Positions 8,387 through 16,872 of a stretch of 52,016 nucleotides of DNA are shown here, one piece after another. The DNA is taken from the NCBI RefSeq assembly GCF_003611695.1, contig NZ_RAWE01000053.1, positions 1-52,016 on the forward strand. The letters run 5' to 3'. The position numbers were made by a program, and so were the translations under genes. Source of the DNA: Corallococcus carmarthensis. Lineage in GTDB: Bacteria; Myxococcota; Myxococcia; Myxococcales; Myxococcaceae. The notes under the pieces were generated by a model. That model did not search any database. It was not told the DNA's origin and saw nothing but the letters and a program-made list of their open reading frames with translations. The number at the start of each line of letters is the position of its first letter. Within the stretch, counting starts at the first letter, position 1.

Positions 8387-9055
8387 ATGTTCAAGAAGAT
8401 TGCCATTGGCGTCGTCGCCGCGCTCGTGCTGCTCGCCGGCTTCATCACCACCCGCCCCGATACCTACACCGTCACGCGCACCACCACCGTGGCGGGCACG
8501 CCCGACATCGCGTTCGGCCTGGTCAATGACTTCCACCAGTGGAACCAGTGGTCCCCTTGGGACAGCCTCGACCCGAACATGAAGCGGACCTTTGGCGGCG
8601 CGGAGTCGGGCGTTGGCGCCACCTATGGGTGGACGGGCAACAACGACGTGGGTGAGGGACGCATGACCATCGAGGAGGCCACCGCCAACGCGTCCGTCCG
8701 CATCAAGCTGGAGTTCATCAAGCCCTTCGCCGACACCAGCATCACCACCTTCACGTTCATGCCCGCCGCGGACGGCACCACCGTCAACTGGACCATGGCC
8801 GGTAACCACAACTTCATGAGCAAGGCGATGTGCCTCGTCATGGACATGGACCAGATGATCGGCAAGGACTTCGAGAAGGGCCTCGCGAGCATGAAGACCG
8901 CCGCCCAGGCCGAAGCCACGAAGCGCGCGGAGGCCGAAGCCGCCCGCAAGGTCGCCGAGGCCAAGGCCGCCGAGGAAGCCGCTGCCGCCGCCGCTGCTGC
9001 TGCCGCCGCTGCTGCTGCCGCCGCTGCTCCCGCCGTCGCCTCCCCCACCCCGTAG
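8387..9055 (+). CDS. membrane-anchored SRPBCC-family protein with Ala-rich C-terminus
   Basis: A 222-residue protein. Residues 1-22 are a single hydrophobic anchor or uncleaved signal (IAIGVVAALVLLAGFI). Residues ~30-165 match the SRPBCC/polyketide-cyclase-like helix-grip fold of small-ligand binding proteins (VAGTPDIAFGLVNDFHQWNQWSPW and the later GTTVNWTMAGNHNFMSKAM). Residues ~170-200 are an Ala/Glu/Lys/Arg helix (EATKRAEAEAARKVAEAKA) that runs into 17 consecutive alanines and PAVASPTP. The ligand is unknown. A 208-base leader precedes it with no gene, and a strong intrinsic terminator follows at 9082-9120, so it is probably a single-gene transcript. Confidence 0.82.
   Translation: MFKKIAIGVVAALVLLAGFITTRPDTYTVTRTTTVAGTPDIAFGLVNDFHQWNQWSPWDSLDPNMKRTFGGAESGVGATYGWTGNNDVGEGRMTIEEATANASVRIKLEFIKPFADTSITTFTFMPAADGTTVNWTMAGNHNFMSKAMCLVMDMDQMIGKDFEKGLASMKTAAQAEATKRAEAEAARKVAEAKAAEEAAAAAAAAAAAAAAAAAPAVASPTP
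8978..9028 (+). repeat. GCC/GCT trinucleotide run encoding poly-alanine
   Basis: Seventeen successive alanine codons alternate in short blocks of GCC and GCT, within the SRPBCC gene. It is prone to slippage, and length changes of whole codons would keep the frame. Confidence 0.85.
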
Positions 9056-9081
9056 TTCACGACCGCCACCTCGCGGCTCCC

Positions 9082-9120
9082 GGCCCCTCGCGCCTTCCTG
9101 GTTCGAGGGGCCTTCTTGTT
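9082..9120 (+). terminator. intrinsic terminator of the SRPBCC gene
   Basis: GGCCCCTCG at 9082-9090 pairs perfectly with CGAGGGGCC at 9104-9112, followed by TTCTTGTT. It sits 27 bases past the stop codon, between convergent genes. Confidence 0.85.
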
Positions 9121-9133
9121 CGCGGTGCCGCGA

Positions 9134-10813
9134 TCACAACCGCCAGGCTTGAGGCGCGGGCTCCCGCACCAGTCCGGGGCTTCTGCGATTGACCAACCGG
9201 CTGCGGGGATCCACCGCGACCTGCTGTACCTTCCACGGCAACCCCTCCACCATGAGCCCCACCGTCGCGGACTCCGGCTCCAGGCCGTATGAGACCGTGA
9301 CCCGCCGCCGCTGTTCCGGCGCCTCGCCCTGAAGCTCCAGCTCCACCTCGCAGGGATACGCCTTCCCGGTCTGCGTCCGCTGCGTCACGGTCAGCGTCAG
9401 CGCATCCGACTGGCTCCACTCGACCTGGAAGTAAGGCCAGTCCGGCTCCCCTTCCCCGTCCACCCAGGTATCGAAGTAGCGCTGGAGGTCCCTTCCCGAG
9501 GCGGCTTCAAGCGCCGTGCGCAGGTCCTCGATACTCCGGACGCCCGGCTCCGCCAGGAACGCCTGGAGCCCCGCGAGCACCTGGGCCCGTCCCAGCAGGG
9601 ACTCCAGTTGCACGAGGAGGATCATCGGACCCGTGCCGTAGATGTCATTGACGAAGGTGAGAAAGGGCGGCGCGGGGCTGTCTCGAGGACGCAGGTAATA
9701 GGAAGCCGTCCGCGCCAGCCGGTCCCAGTACGCCAGCGTCCAGGTGGCCTCTTCGCTCCGGTGCTCGTCTTCAAAGACATACGTGAGGTACTCCGCCACC
9801 GCTTCCTTCCACGGGAAGTCCCCCGCGCTCGCCAGGGTCGTCCGGTCGCCGGCCCACTGATGCACGATCTCGTGCATCAACGTGTGCAACGTCATGTTGG
9901 CGTAGGACCTGGGAAGCAATGGCAGGTTGTCGCGCAGGATGATGTTGGCGGGATGCTCCATTCCCAGCCACTCCGTGGGCCCGCTGGCGACACGCAGCTC
10001 GGGGCCATAGGGCAGTGGCCCGAAGCGGGCCGTCATCCACGCCAGGAAGTCCGCCACCGCGGCCGCGTCGATCGCCGGGCCCAGCAGGCCCCCCTGTGGC
10101 GCATACAGCTCCACGCGCCCCACGTCCGAATCCACCAGCCGCGTGCGCGTCCACGCCGGATGCGACGCGACCATGAAGGCCGAGTACGTGGGGGCTCGCG
10201 TGCCCAGCAGCTCACAACGCGTGTGCGTGTCATCCCGTCGCGACAGGCTCCCCGGGCACAGCACCACCTCGCCCGGCGCGTGCGTGATGTCGAAGGTGAA
10301 GTGCGCCAGCCTTCCGGGCGCAGGGTCACAGGGGCCGAAGAGGTCGCAGGACTCCACCCAGCCCAGCAGATACGTGAAGGGACGGCCCTGCGCATCCGGC
10401 CGGCGCGACAACCCCACCTGCGTGTACGGGGTCGTGGCCTCCGGGATGACCAACCGGCTGTCCACCCACAACGGCCCGTCCGGCGGCGTCGTGCCACAGA
10501 CCTCCACGCGCCCGTCCGCCACGCGCAGTCCTCCGGGAGGAGCCCCGCCCCACCGCACGTCCGTCACCTCCTCACGAGCCGGAAGGAACAGGCATCCCCG
10601 CGCGCCCGCTTCCACGCCCAACCACAACCGTGACGCCGCCTCCCGCGTCGTCAGGTCGAAAGCGAAGTCATAGCGGTCCACCGTGTACGCCAACAGGGGC
10701 CCACCCGCGTCCGGCGATTCCGGCGGTCCCAGGGGCGGCTCCCCGGACTCGCAGCCCGTCATGCCCAGGACGAACCACAGCGGCGCGAAGCGTCTGAGCA
10801 GAGATGAGAGCAC
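9134..10813 (-). CDS. M1-family (gluzincin) zinc metallopeptidase lipoprotein
   Basis: A 559-residue predicted zinc peptidase. Residues 1-21 form a lipoprotein signal (FVLGMTGC, Cys21), so it is probably tethered in the envelope. The catalytic site is classical: His314-Glu-Ile-Val-His318 followed by exactly 18 residues and Glu337 in KEAVAEYL. The upstream exopeptidase motif, usually GAMEN, appears as LGMEHP at 283-288, a variant in which the amino-terminus-recognising part is changed. The N-terminal ~230 residues form the beta-rich domain expected of M1 enzymes. At 559 residues it lacks the long C-terminal helical domain of full-size aminopeptidases. Aminopeptidase activity is likely but the altered GAMEN leaves it open. 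Confidence 0.87.
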   Translation of the reverse strand: MLSSLLRRFAPLWFVLGMTGCESGEPPLGPPESPDAGGPLLAYTVDRYDFAFDLTTREAASRLWLGVEAGARGCLFLPAREEVTDVRWGGAPPGGLRVADGRVEVCGTTPPDGPLWVDSRLVIPEATTPYTQVGLSRRPDAQGRPFTYLLGWVESCDLFGPCDPAPGRLAHFTFDITHAPGEVVLCPGSLSRRDDTHTRCELLGTRAPTYSAFMVASHPAWTRTRLVDSDVGRVELYAPQGGLLGPAIDAAAVADFLAWMTARFGPLPYGPELRVASGPTEWLGMEHPANIILRDNLPLLPRSYANMTLHTLMHEIVHQWAGDRTTLASAGDFPWKEAVAEYLTYVFEDEHRSEEATWTLAYWDRLARTASYYLRPRDSPAPPFLTFVNDIYGTGPMILLVQLESLLGRAQVLAGLQAFLAEPGVRSIEDLRTALEAASGRDLQRYFDTWVDGEGEPDWPYFQVEWSQSDALTLTVTQRTQTGKAYPCEVELELQGEAPEQRRRVTVSYGLEPESATVGLMVEGLPWKVQQVAVDPRSRLVNRRSPGLVREPAPQAWRL

Positions 10814-10853
10814 GGCCCGGATACGGCCCCAGACGCCCTCTTGGGTCGCCCCG

Positions 10854-10890
10854 CCAAAGAAAGAGGGGCGGCCAACGCTCCGGCCGCCCT
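10854..10890 (-). terminator. intrinsic terminator downstream of the GH3 gene
   Basis: Read on the minus strand, an eight-base GC stem (10882-10889 with 10866-10873, loop of eight) is followed by a CTCTTTCTTT tail. It lies 24 bases past the GH3 stop codon and marks the end of the glycan locus. Confidence 0.75.
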
Positions 10891-10913
10891 CCCCTCACCT
10901 CAAGCCTTCACGC

Positions 10914-13900
10914 CTACTTCGTGAAGGTGATGGGTCCCGACGACAGCGTGGTGTTGTTCGCGCCGTCCACCGCGCGGACGCGCCACGTGTGCGAGCCCGT
11001 GGACAGACCGTTCAGCGCCGTCTGCTCCGTGCCCACGCCGTACACCTCGAACTCCCACAGCGAGTAGCCGTACGCCGTCGCGCGCTGCACGCCGCGCATG
11101 CGCACGTAGCGGCCCACGCCAGCCACGGTCCAGTCGTCGATGCCGCCGTCGCCGGTGTCCACCGTCTTCAGCGCCACCCAGTTGGTGGAGCCGTCCAGCG
11201 ACGCCTCCAGCACGTAGCGGCGGCCGTATGCGGCCTCCCAGTTCAGCACGATGCGCTTGAGGGAGTAGATGGCCCCCAGGTCCACCGTGATGGAATCGGT
11301 GTCGCCCGTCGTCGCGGTGCCCACGCTGGACCACCGCGTCGTCAGGCTGCCGTCCACCGCGTCGTTCGCGCTGCCGAACTCCACGGACGAGGCGTAGGCG
11401 TTCTTGCCCCGCGCCAGGTTCGTGCCCGCCGCCACTGGCGTGCTGCGCAGGATGGAGGGGCTGCGGTCCGTGCCGTCCACGATGAGGACGTACTCCGCCA
11501 CGCCCGCGCCCACGTCCGTCGTCTGCTCCCAGATGAAGCGCGTGGACGTGCCCGGCACCGCCTGCCCGGCGGACGGCGACAACGCCGCGAAGGCCGCCGG
11601 CGGCGTCGTGTCGTTCAGCGTGAAGGTGAACGTCGCGGACTGCGTGACGCCGTTCGCCCAGTTGAACGCCTTCACGAACCAGGTGTGCACCCCGTTCGCC
11701 AGCTTCAGCCCGTCCAGCGGCGCCGACGGCGTCTTGGTGATGGCGACCGGCATCGCGCCACCGTCCAGATACACCTCGTAGCGCTGGATGCCCGTCTGCG
11801 CATCGCTGCTCGCGGTCCAGGTGAACGCCGGACGCGTGCCGGTGATCACCAGGTTGTTCGCCGGCGTCTGCAGGGTGAACGCCGCGGGCGGCGTCGCATC
11901 CGTCAGGCCGAAGCCCTGGATGCCGGAGCCGTACTGGTACAGCGGGTTGCCGTACGTGGGCGGCACAGGCTGGCCCGCCGCGATCTTCTGGCGGATGGCC
12001 GTGCGCTCCGCGTCCGTCGCGCCCAGGTCGTACGGCAGGTCCCACTTCTCCAGCTGGTTGTTCTCCACGTCCGTACCGATCTGGCTCATGGAGCGAGGCA
12101 GCTGCCACGGCGTCTTGCCGCGCGGCAGCACGTCACCGAACAGCACGTCCGCCACCGCGTAGCCGCCCATGTCGCCGGGGCGGTACGCCAGCATCAGCGC
12201 GCTGGAGATGGGGACCACGTTCGTCAGCACGTAGGGCCGGGGGCTGATCAACACCACCGTCGTGGGGATGCCCCGCGACTTGAAGCTGTTGATGACGCCG
12301 AACTGATCGCCCCACTTCGCGTCGTGGGCCGGACCAATCGGGTCACCCGGCAGGTACGGCTTCTCCTTGTCCCACTCCGTGCCATGCGTGAAGTAGCTCT
12401 CGCCCACCACCACGATGGCCGCGTCCGGCGTCACGCCCGCGGGGGCGTTGTCCTTGTAGACCGTGAGCCCCGCGGCCTCCGCGCGCGCCTTCACCGCCGC
12501 GTAGATGGTCGGGTCGCCGAACTCGTAGCCGTGGAAGTCCGAACGCCAGGTCACCATGCAGGACATGTCGTCCGCGCGGGGGCCCGCGATGACCAGCTTG
12601 CCGCCCGCCGGCAGGCGGATGGGCAGCGCGCCGTCATTCTTGAGCAGCGTCATGGCCTCCTGGGAGGCGCGGCGCACCGCCGCCTTGCTGTCCGCGGTGT
12701 GCCACTGGGACGTGCCCGCCGGGCCCTGCTTGTACGGGTCCTCGAAGATGCCCAGGCGGAACTTCAGGTCCAGGATGCGGCGCACGGAGTCGTTGATACG
12801 CGCGAGCGGAACCTCGCTCTCGAAGTTGGCCATCGCGGACGGCGTCGCGCCGCCCATCACGTCCGAGCCCGCCGTGGCGGACCGCACCCACGAACCCGAC
12901 GGCAGCCAGTCCGAGCAGATGACGCCGTCGTACTTCAGCTGGTTGCGCAGGTAGTTGAGGATGCCCGGGTTGTCACCCGCGCCGTAGCCCTCCGGCCCCA
13001 GCAGCCAGCTGCCCGCGTAGCCCGGCATGATGCCGCTGGTGCCCGCCTCGATGGCCGCGTGCCACGGACGCATGTGGTAGTGGATGGTGGTGCCGTCGTA
13101 GGTGATGCCCGCCTCACCGCCGGCGCCCTGGCCCGGCCAGTGCTTCGTCGTCACCCAGATGGAGGACGGGTTGACTTCCGGACCGCCCTGGAGGCCCGCG
13201 ACGAGCGCGCGGGTGATGCCCGCCGCCAGGTCCGCGTCCTCGCCGTTGCCTTCCTGGATGCGCGGATAGAGGACCTTGGTGTTCACCTCCGCCAGCGGCG
13301 ACAGCGTGCCGCGGCTGCCAATGGCCAGCTGTTCGCGGCGCTGGATGTCACCCATCTCATAGATGGTGTCCAGGTCGCGCGTGGCGGCCAGCGCCGGCTG
13401 CGTGGGCCAGCTCGTCTTGTAGCCGTGGATGGAGTCACCCGCGTCGATGTGCGGGATGCCCAGCCGCGTGGCCGCGGACGCCTTCTGGAACATGGGGATG
13501 TCCGTGGGCGACAGGGGCCCCATCTGGAAGCCGGCCTCCGGATAGATCTTGGCGTCGTAGAACATCTGGAGCGCCTTCTCGTGCAGCGTCATGCGGCCCA
13601 AGAGGTCGTTCACGCGCACGGAGATGGGGTTGTGCCAGTCCTCGTACGGCTCAATCGTCCCGTTCTTGTTCAGGTCGCGCGAACCGTTGACGATGTTCAC
13701 GCCGTCCGCCTGCGTCTCCACCACCGGCAGGTACACGCTGAAGTTGCCGATGTCCGAGCGCGACGTGGTGCCACCCGACAGCGTGGCCACGACGTACCAC
13801 TTGTACGTCCAGCGGTCCGGCAGGTCCTCCGTGAAGGTGAAGGACGTGCCCGTCTGCGACGCCACCTGCGTGTAGCGATCCAGCAGGTTGCCCGCCGCCA

Positions 13901-15419
13901 TCCAGTCGTAGTCGTTGCGGCTGAGGTTGACGTAGAGCTTGTAGTTCGTCGCGCCCGTCACGGTGGCCCACGACAGCGTGGGACGGCGGGTCGCGGTGAT
14001 CATCGCGTTGTTGGCCGGCGCGGACAGCCGGAACGCTCCGGCCACCGGCAGCGGCGCGGGCGCCACGTACGGGTCCGGGATGATGGTGGGGTCGCGCGGA
14101 TCCTGCGGGTTGCCACCACCGGTGGAATAGATCTCCACGTTCCAGTCAGCGCCCTGCACCGCCAGCGCCGTGACGGACTGGGCGCGCTGCTGCACGCCGT
14201 TGTAGTCCACCACCGCCAGGCGGATGTCCGTGTTGGGCGCCGTGGGGGAGAACTGGTTCTTCGACAGCGTCACCGTCGTGTTGGGCGGGAACGTGAGCTG
14301 GTAGGTGAACGGCCCGGGCGGGTTGCGCACGGACGGCGTGGTGTTGCCCTCCTCCGGCACCGGCGTCACCGACAGCGGCGCGGGCGACACGTTGATCTTC
14401 GCGTACGCCAGCTCCGGGAAGTTCAGCTTGATGGTCTGGTTCGTGGTCTGCGTGGGCGGCGGCGTGGTGCCACCGTTCTGGTAGACCTCGAAGGACCACA
14501 GCGAGTAACCGTAGGCCACCGTGCCGCGCTCCGTGCCGTGCATGCGGATGTAGCGGTACGTGCCGGAGACGGGAATCTCGCGGCGGCCCACGGCGCCGTT
14601 GGTCACCGTGTTGAGCGTGGTCCACGTGGTGTCGTTGTTGGAGCCGTCGATGGTGTACGTCTTCGCGTACGCCCCTTCCCACTCCAGCACCACCTTGCCC
14701 ACCACCTGGGAGGACCCCAGGTCCACGCGGATCCACTGCGGATCCACGCCCTGCACGGAGGCCCAGCGCGTGTTGATGTCGCCATCGAACGCCAGGTCCG
14801 CCCGCAGGCCCACGTAGTCCGCCTCCACGCTGGACGCGGTGGCCGGCTTGTTCTTCGCCAGGTCCGTGTTGGAGGGAGGCGGCGTGCCGCCCGTCTCATA
14901 GACGGCGAACTCCCACAGGGAGTAGCCATACGCGGGCAGCGCGCGCGTGACGCCCTGCATGCGGACGTAGCGGCCCGTGGTGCCGGCCGGCAGGGACAGG
15001 TCGTCCACCGCGCCGTCGCCGTTGGTCACCGTCAGCGCGTCGGTGAAGGTCGTGTTGTTGGTGGAGACCTGGATCTTGTAGGCCGTGGCGTACGCCGGCT
15101 CCCAGGTGAGCACCACGCGCGAAATCGTGCGCGTCTGGCCCAGGTCCACGGTGATCCATTCATTCGCCGTGAAGGCGCTGGCCCAGCGGGTGCCACCATC
15201 GCCATCCACCGCGTACTGGCCCAGGAATGGAACTTCGGCGGACGAGGTATAGGTGGTCTTGTTCAGCGCGACGTTCGTCTGCGCCCGGGCCTCGGAAGCG
15301 CCCAGGAGGGACACCACCATGAGCACCGCGGCGAAGGCCTGTAATAACCAGACACGCGGTGCTTCACGCAGACATGGGCTTACGCCCCTGCTTGACAATT
15401 GTGGCAAGGATTCAGACAT
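10914..15419 (-). CDS. giant secreted GH3 beta-glucosidase/exo-glucanase with three F5/8 type C domains
   Basis: A 1501-residue exported glycoside hydrolase. Residues 1-47 form a long signal peptide ending in EARAQ. Two discoidin (F5/8 type C, CBM32-like) domains follow at ~47-176 and ~186-315, each ending in YGYSLWEFAVY or YGYSLWSFEVY. Residues ~330-570 are beta-sandwich/fibronectin-like. A dockerin-like loop (DLNKNGTIEPYEDW) opens the GH3 catalytic region at ~580-1130. KHWPGQG lies near 759 and the nucleophile Asp837 in YDGVICSDWLPSG. The second GH3 domain contains AIVVVGE. Two more fibronectin-like domains and a third discoidin domain close the protein. ATG 15419 is chosen for AAGGAG at 15430-15435. 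It probably releases glucose from beta-glucan at or outside the cell surface. Confidence 0.9.
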   Translation of the reverse strand: MSESLPQLSSRGVSPCLREAPRVWLLQAFAAVLMVVSLLGASEARAQTNVALNKTTYTSSAEVPFLGQYAVDGDGGTRWASAFTANEWITVDLGQTRTISRVVLTWEPAYATAYKIQVSTNNTTFTDALTVTNGDGAVDDLSLPAGTTGRYVRMQGVTRALPAYGYSLWEFAVYETGGTPPPSNTDLAKNKPATASSVEADYVGLRADLAFDGDINTRWASVQGVDPQWIRVDLGSSQVVGKVVLEWEGAYAKTYTIDGSNNDTTWTTLNTVTNGAVGRREIPVSGTYRYIRMHGTERGTVAYGYSLWSFEVYQNGGTTPPPTQTTNQTIKLNFPELAYAKINVSPAPLSVTPVPEEGNTTPSVRNPPGPFTYQLTFPPNTTVTLSKNQFSPTAPNTDIRLAVVDYNGVQQRAQSVTALAVQGADWNVEIYSTGGGNPQDPRDPTIIPDPYVAPAPLPVAGAFRLSAPANNAMITATRRPTLSWATVTGATNYKLYVNLSRNDYDWMAAGNLLDRYTQVASQTGTSFTFTEDLPDRWTYKWYVVATLSGGTTSRSDIGNFSVYLPVVETQADGVNIVNGSRDLNKNGTIEPYEDWHNPISVRVNDLLGRMTLHEKALQMFYDAKIYPEAGFQMGPLSPTDIPMFQKASAATRLGIPHIDAGDSIHGYKTSWPTQPALAATRDLDTIYEMGDIQRREQLAIGSRGTLSPLAEVNTKVLYPRIQEGNGEDADLAAGITRALVAGLQGGPEVNPSSIWVTTKHWPGQGAGGEAGITYDGTTIHYHMRPWHAAIEAGTSGIMPGYAGSWLLGPEGYGAGDNPGILNYLRNQLKYDGVICSDWLPSGSWVRSATAGSDVMGGATPSAMANFESEVPLARINDSVRRILDLKFRLGIFEDPYKQGPAGTSQWHTADSKAAVRRASQEAMTLLKNDGALPIRLPAGGKLVIAGPRADDMSCMVTWRSDFHGYEFGDPTIYAAVKARAEAAGLTVYKDNAPAGVTPDAAIVVVGESYFTHGTEWDKEKPYLPGDPIGPAHDAKWGDQFGVINSFKSRGIPTTVVLISPRPYVLTNVVPISSALMLAYRPGDMGGYAVADVLFGDVLPRGKTPWQLPRSMSQIGTDVENNQLEKWDLPYDLGATDAERTAIRQKIAAGQPVPPTYGNPLYQYGSGIQGFGLTDATPPAAFTLQTPANNLVITGTRPAFTWTASSDAQTGIQRYEVYLDGGAMPVAITKTPSAPLDGLKLANGVHTWFVKAFNWANGVTQSATFTFTLNDTTPPAAFAALSPSAGQAVPGTSTRFIWEQTTDVGAGVAEYVLIVDGTDRSPSILRSTPVAAGTNLARGKNAYASSVEFGSANDAVDGSLTTRWSSVGTATTGDTDSITVDLGAIYSLKRIVLNWEAAYGRRYVLEASLDGSTNWVALKTVDTGDGGIDDWTVAGVGRYVRMRGVQRATAYGYSLWEFEVYGVGTEQTALNGLSTGSHTWRVRAVDGANNTTLSSGPITFTK

Positions 15420-15525
15420 TGGGGGACGACTCCTTGAGTAGGAACACCGAGGCACCTGCGTTCGCACGCACCGCCAGGACGCGCGGCGGACGCAAGGGAC
15501 TTCCCTGCTGGGGGACTGCCTCCCG

Positions 15526-15608
15526 GTCCTGAAGACACCGCACGCGGGGGCGTGACGGGGCTTCAGGACAAGGCTCGGGCGTTCCGGCTGTCACACGGCG
15601 ACAGCCGG
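15526..15608. other. two successive inverted repeats between the lipoprotein operon and the GH3 gene
   Basis: GTCCTGAAG at 15526-15534 pairs with CTTCAGGAC at 15561-15569, and CCGGCTGTC at 15584-15592 pairs with GACAGCCGG at 15600-15608. Both stems are nine perfect base pairs, in a 217-base gap between same-strand genes. There is no U-tract. They could attenuate read-through from the operon into GH3 or protect an RNA end. Confidence 0.5.
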
Positions 15609-15636
15609 CCCACCCTCCCTGGCACTGCGTTCCTGC

Positions 15637-16308
15637 CTAGTTCGCGGTGAAGTACAGGTTGTCGAGCAGGAGTGACTGACCGGTCGTTCCACCCTCGGCC
15701 GCGAAGGTGAACGGTGAAGAGACATCGTTGAGCTTCAGGCCCGCGGCGACGTAGTCCGCGACGGGGATGGCCAGGTGGTGCCACTCGCCATCGTTCGCCC
15801 AGCCGTACTTCGTGACGGCGAGCGGATTGCCCTTTTCGTTGGTGCTCGTGCCGCTGGTCATGCCGATCTTCACGTTGGCGAAGGCGGCGTCGGACGACTT
15901 CATGCTGACGTGGAGCGTCTTCCAGGCATCGAAGTTGTGCGTCTGCTTCCAGTGCACGCCGAAGCCCATCCACGGCTTGCCGTTCTGCACGATGCGGTCC
16001 GCGGACTTGCCCTCCACGTGGTCCGGGTCGGACTCCACGTAGACGGTGTTCTCGTAGAGGTAGAAGTTCGAGTCGACGTTATCGAGCACGATCTCCTCGG
16101 AGCGGCCCGCCTCGTAGAAGATGCCCACCATCAGGCGGCGCTGGCCGGCCTCGTAGGGGAACGGCCCCGGCAGGAGCTGCGGGTCCGGCTCCGTCCCGCC
16201 GTCGGGGTCCAGGTTGTCCGGCAGCTCCTGGCCGGTGTAGTCCGCCGGGCCCGGATCCGGGCGGCAGGCGGCGAGCAGCAGCAACAAACCCCACACAGGC
16301 TTCTTCAT
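15637..16308 (-). CDS. lipoprotein with carbohydrate-binding-like beta-sandwich domain
   Basis: A 223-residue lipoprotein (LLLLLAAC, Cys15). After a short Asp/Pro-rich linker, residues ~50-223 alternate short beta-strands and end in GQSLLLDNLYFTAN. That ending is characteristic of galactose-binding-like (CBM-type) jelly-roll domains, in which the final strands carry a Leu-Asp-Asn/Asp pattern. WKTLHVSMKS and WHHLAIPVADY are further fold-typical strands. A related ending (LVLFIDDIQWH) closes the lipoprotein that heads the locus at 29050-29832. The start overlaps the preceding gene's stop by four bases (ATGA). It probably binds glucan at the cell surface; this is a structural inference, not a sequence-family match. 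Confidence 0.7.
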   Translation of the reverse strand: MKKPVWGLLLLLAACRPDPGPADYTGQELPDNLDPDGGTEPDPQLLPGPFPYEAGQRRLMVGIFYEAGRSEEIVLDNVDSNFYLYENTVYVESDPDHVEGKSADRIVQNGKPWMGFGVHWKQTHNFDAWKTLHVSMKSSDAAFANVKIGMTSGTSTNEKGNPLAVTKYGWANDGEWHHLAIPVADYVAAGLKLNDVSSPFTFAAEGGTTGQSLLLDNLYFTAN

Positions 16309-16859
16309 GGCTTCACCGCCCGGTCCGCACCACTGGAGGTCTTCACCATCACCCAGCCGCCCGCCACGGTCCCGCCCAGCTCCACCACGCCCTTGTACGC
16401 GGGCGTCACCAGCTCATAGGCGATGGTGCCGGACGCGTCGTACGTCACCGCGTCCGGGAAGTTGTCGAGCACGGACTGGTAGGCCTTCACCGCCATCTCC
16501 CGCGTCTGCGGCAGGCTGGCCTGATCCGCCAGGCCCCGCTGGTAGACGGCGGCCAGGTTGAGGGCCACGTAGTACTGCGCTTCGCCGTACGGCCCGTTCG
16601 CGAGCACCGTGGCCCACGAGTAGTAGGCCGCCACCGGGTCCGCGCCGGACTGGATCTGCCACTTCGTCTCCGTGCCCACCCCTGACATCGCGAAGGGGTT
16701 GTTCGGATCGTCCAGCACGGAGGTGTTCGGGTAGATGCCCATGGCCGGGTCGGTGACCGTGAAGGTCATCCCGTCCAGCGGCTTGCCGTAGATGATGGTC
16801 GGGTCGTCGTAGCAGCCGGACAGCGCGGCCACGGCGGCCAGCAGGAAACCAGTCCTCAT
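16305..16859 (-). CDS. small lipoprotein, TPR-like helical region
   Basis: A 184-residue lipoprotein (MRTGFLLAAVAALSGC, Cys16). Residues ~65-130 look helical and repeat-like (PVAAYYSWATVLANGPYGEAQYY, then VYQRGL...AVKAYQSVLDNFPD), reminiscent of TPR hairpins. The ending is beta-rich (YKGVVELGGTVAGGWVMVK). I do not recognise the family. It lies 13 bases after the barrel-fusion gene and overlaps the next lipoprotein by four bases, so the three products may work together at the outer membrane. ATG 16859 is preferred to the upstream ATG 16892 because the lipoprotein signal begins there, with GAGGGA upstream. Confidence 0.7.
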   Translation of the reverse strand: MRTGFLLAAVAALSGCYDDPTIIYGKPLDGMTFTVTDPAMGIYPNTSVLDDPNNPFAMSGVGTETKWQIQSGADPVAAYYSWATVLANGPYGEAQYYVALNLAAVYQRGLADQASLPQTREMAVKAYQSVLDNFPDAVTYDASGTIAYELVTPAYKGVVELGGTVAGGWVMVKTSSGADRAVKP

Positions 16860-16872
16860 GTTGCGTGTTCCC

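Noticed and set aside
10683-15344. Very long plus-strand open frame opposite the GH3 gene
   Set aside because: It is Arg/His/Gly/Val-rich throughout, has no domain motifs and mirrors the GH3 codons; a high-GC antisense shadow.
15420-15467. Longer start for the GH3 protein
   Set aside because: The extension would place non-signal residues ahead of the signal peptide, while AAGGAG is correctly spaced for ATG 15419.
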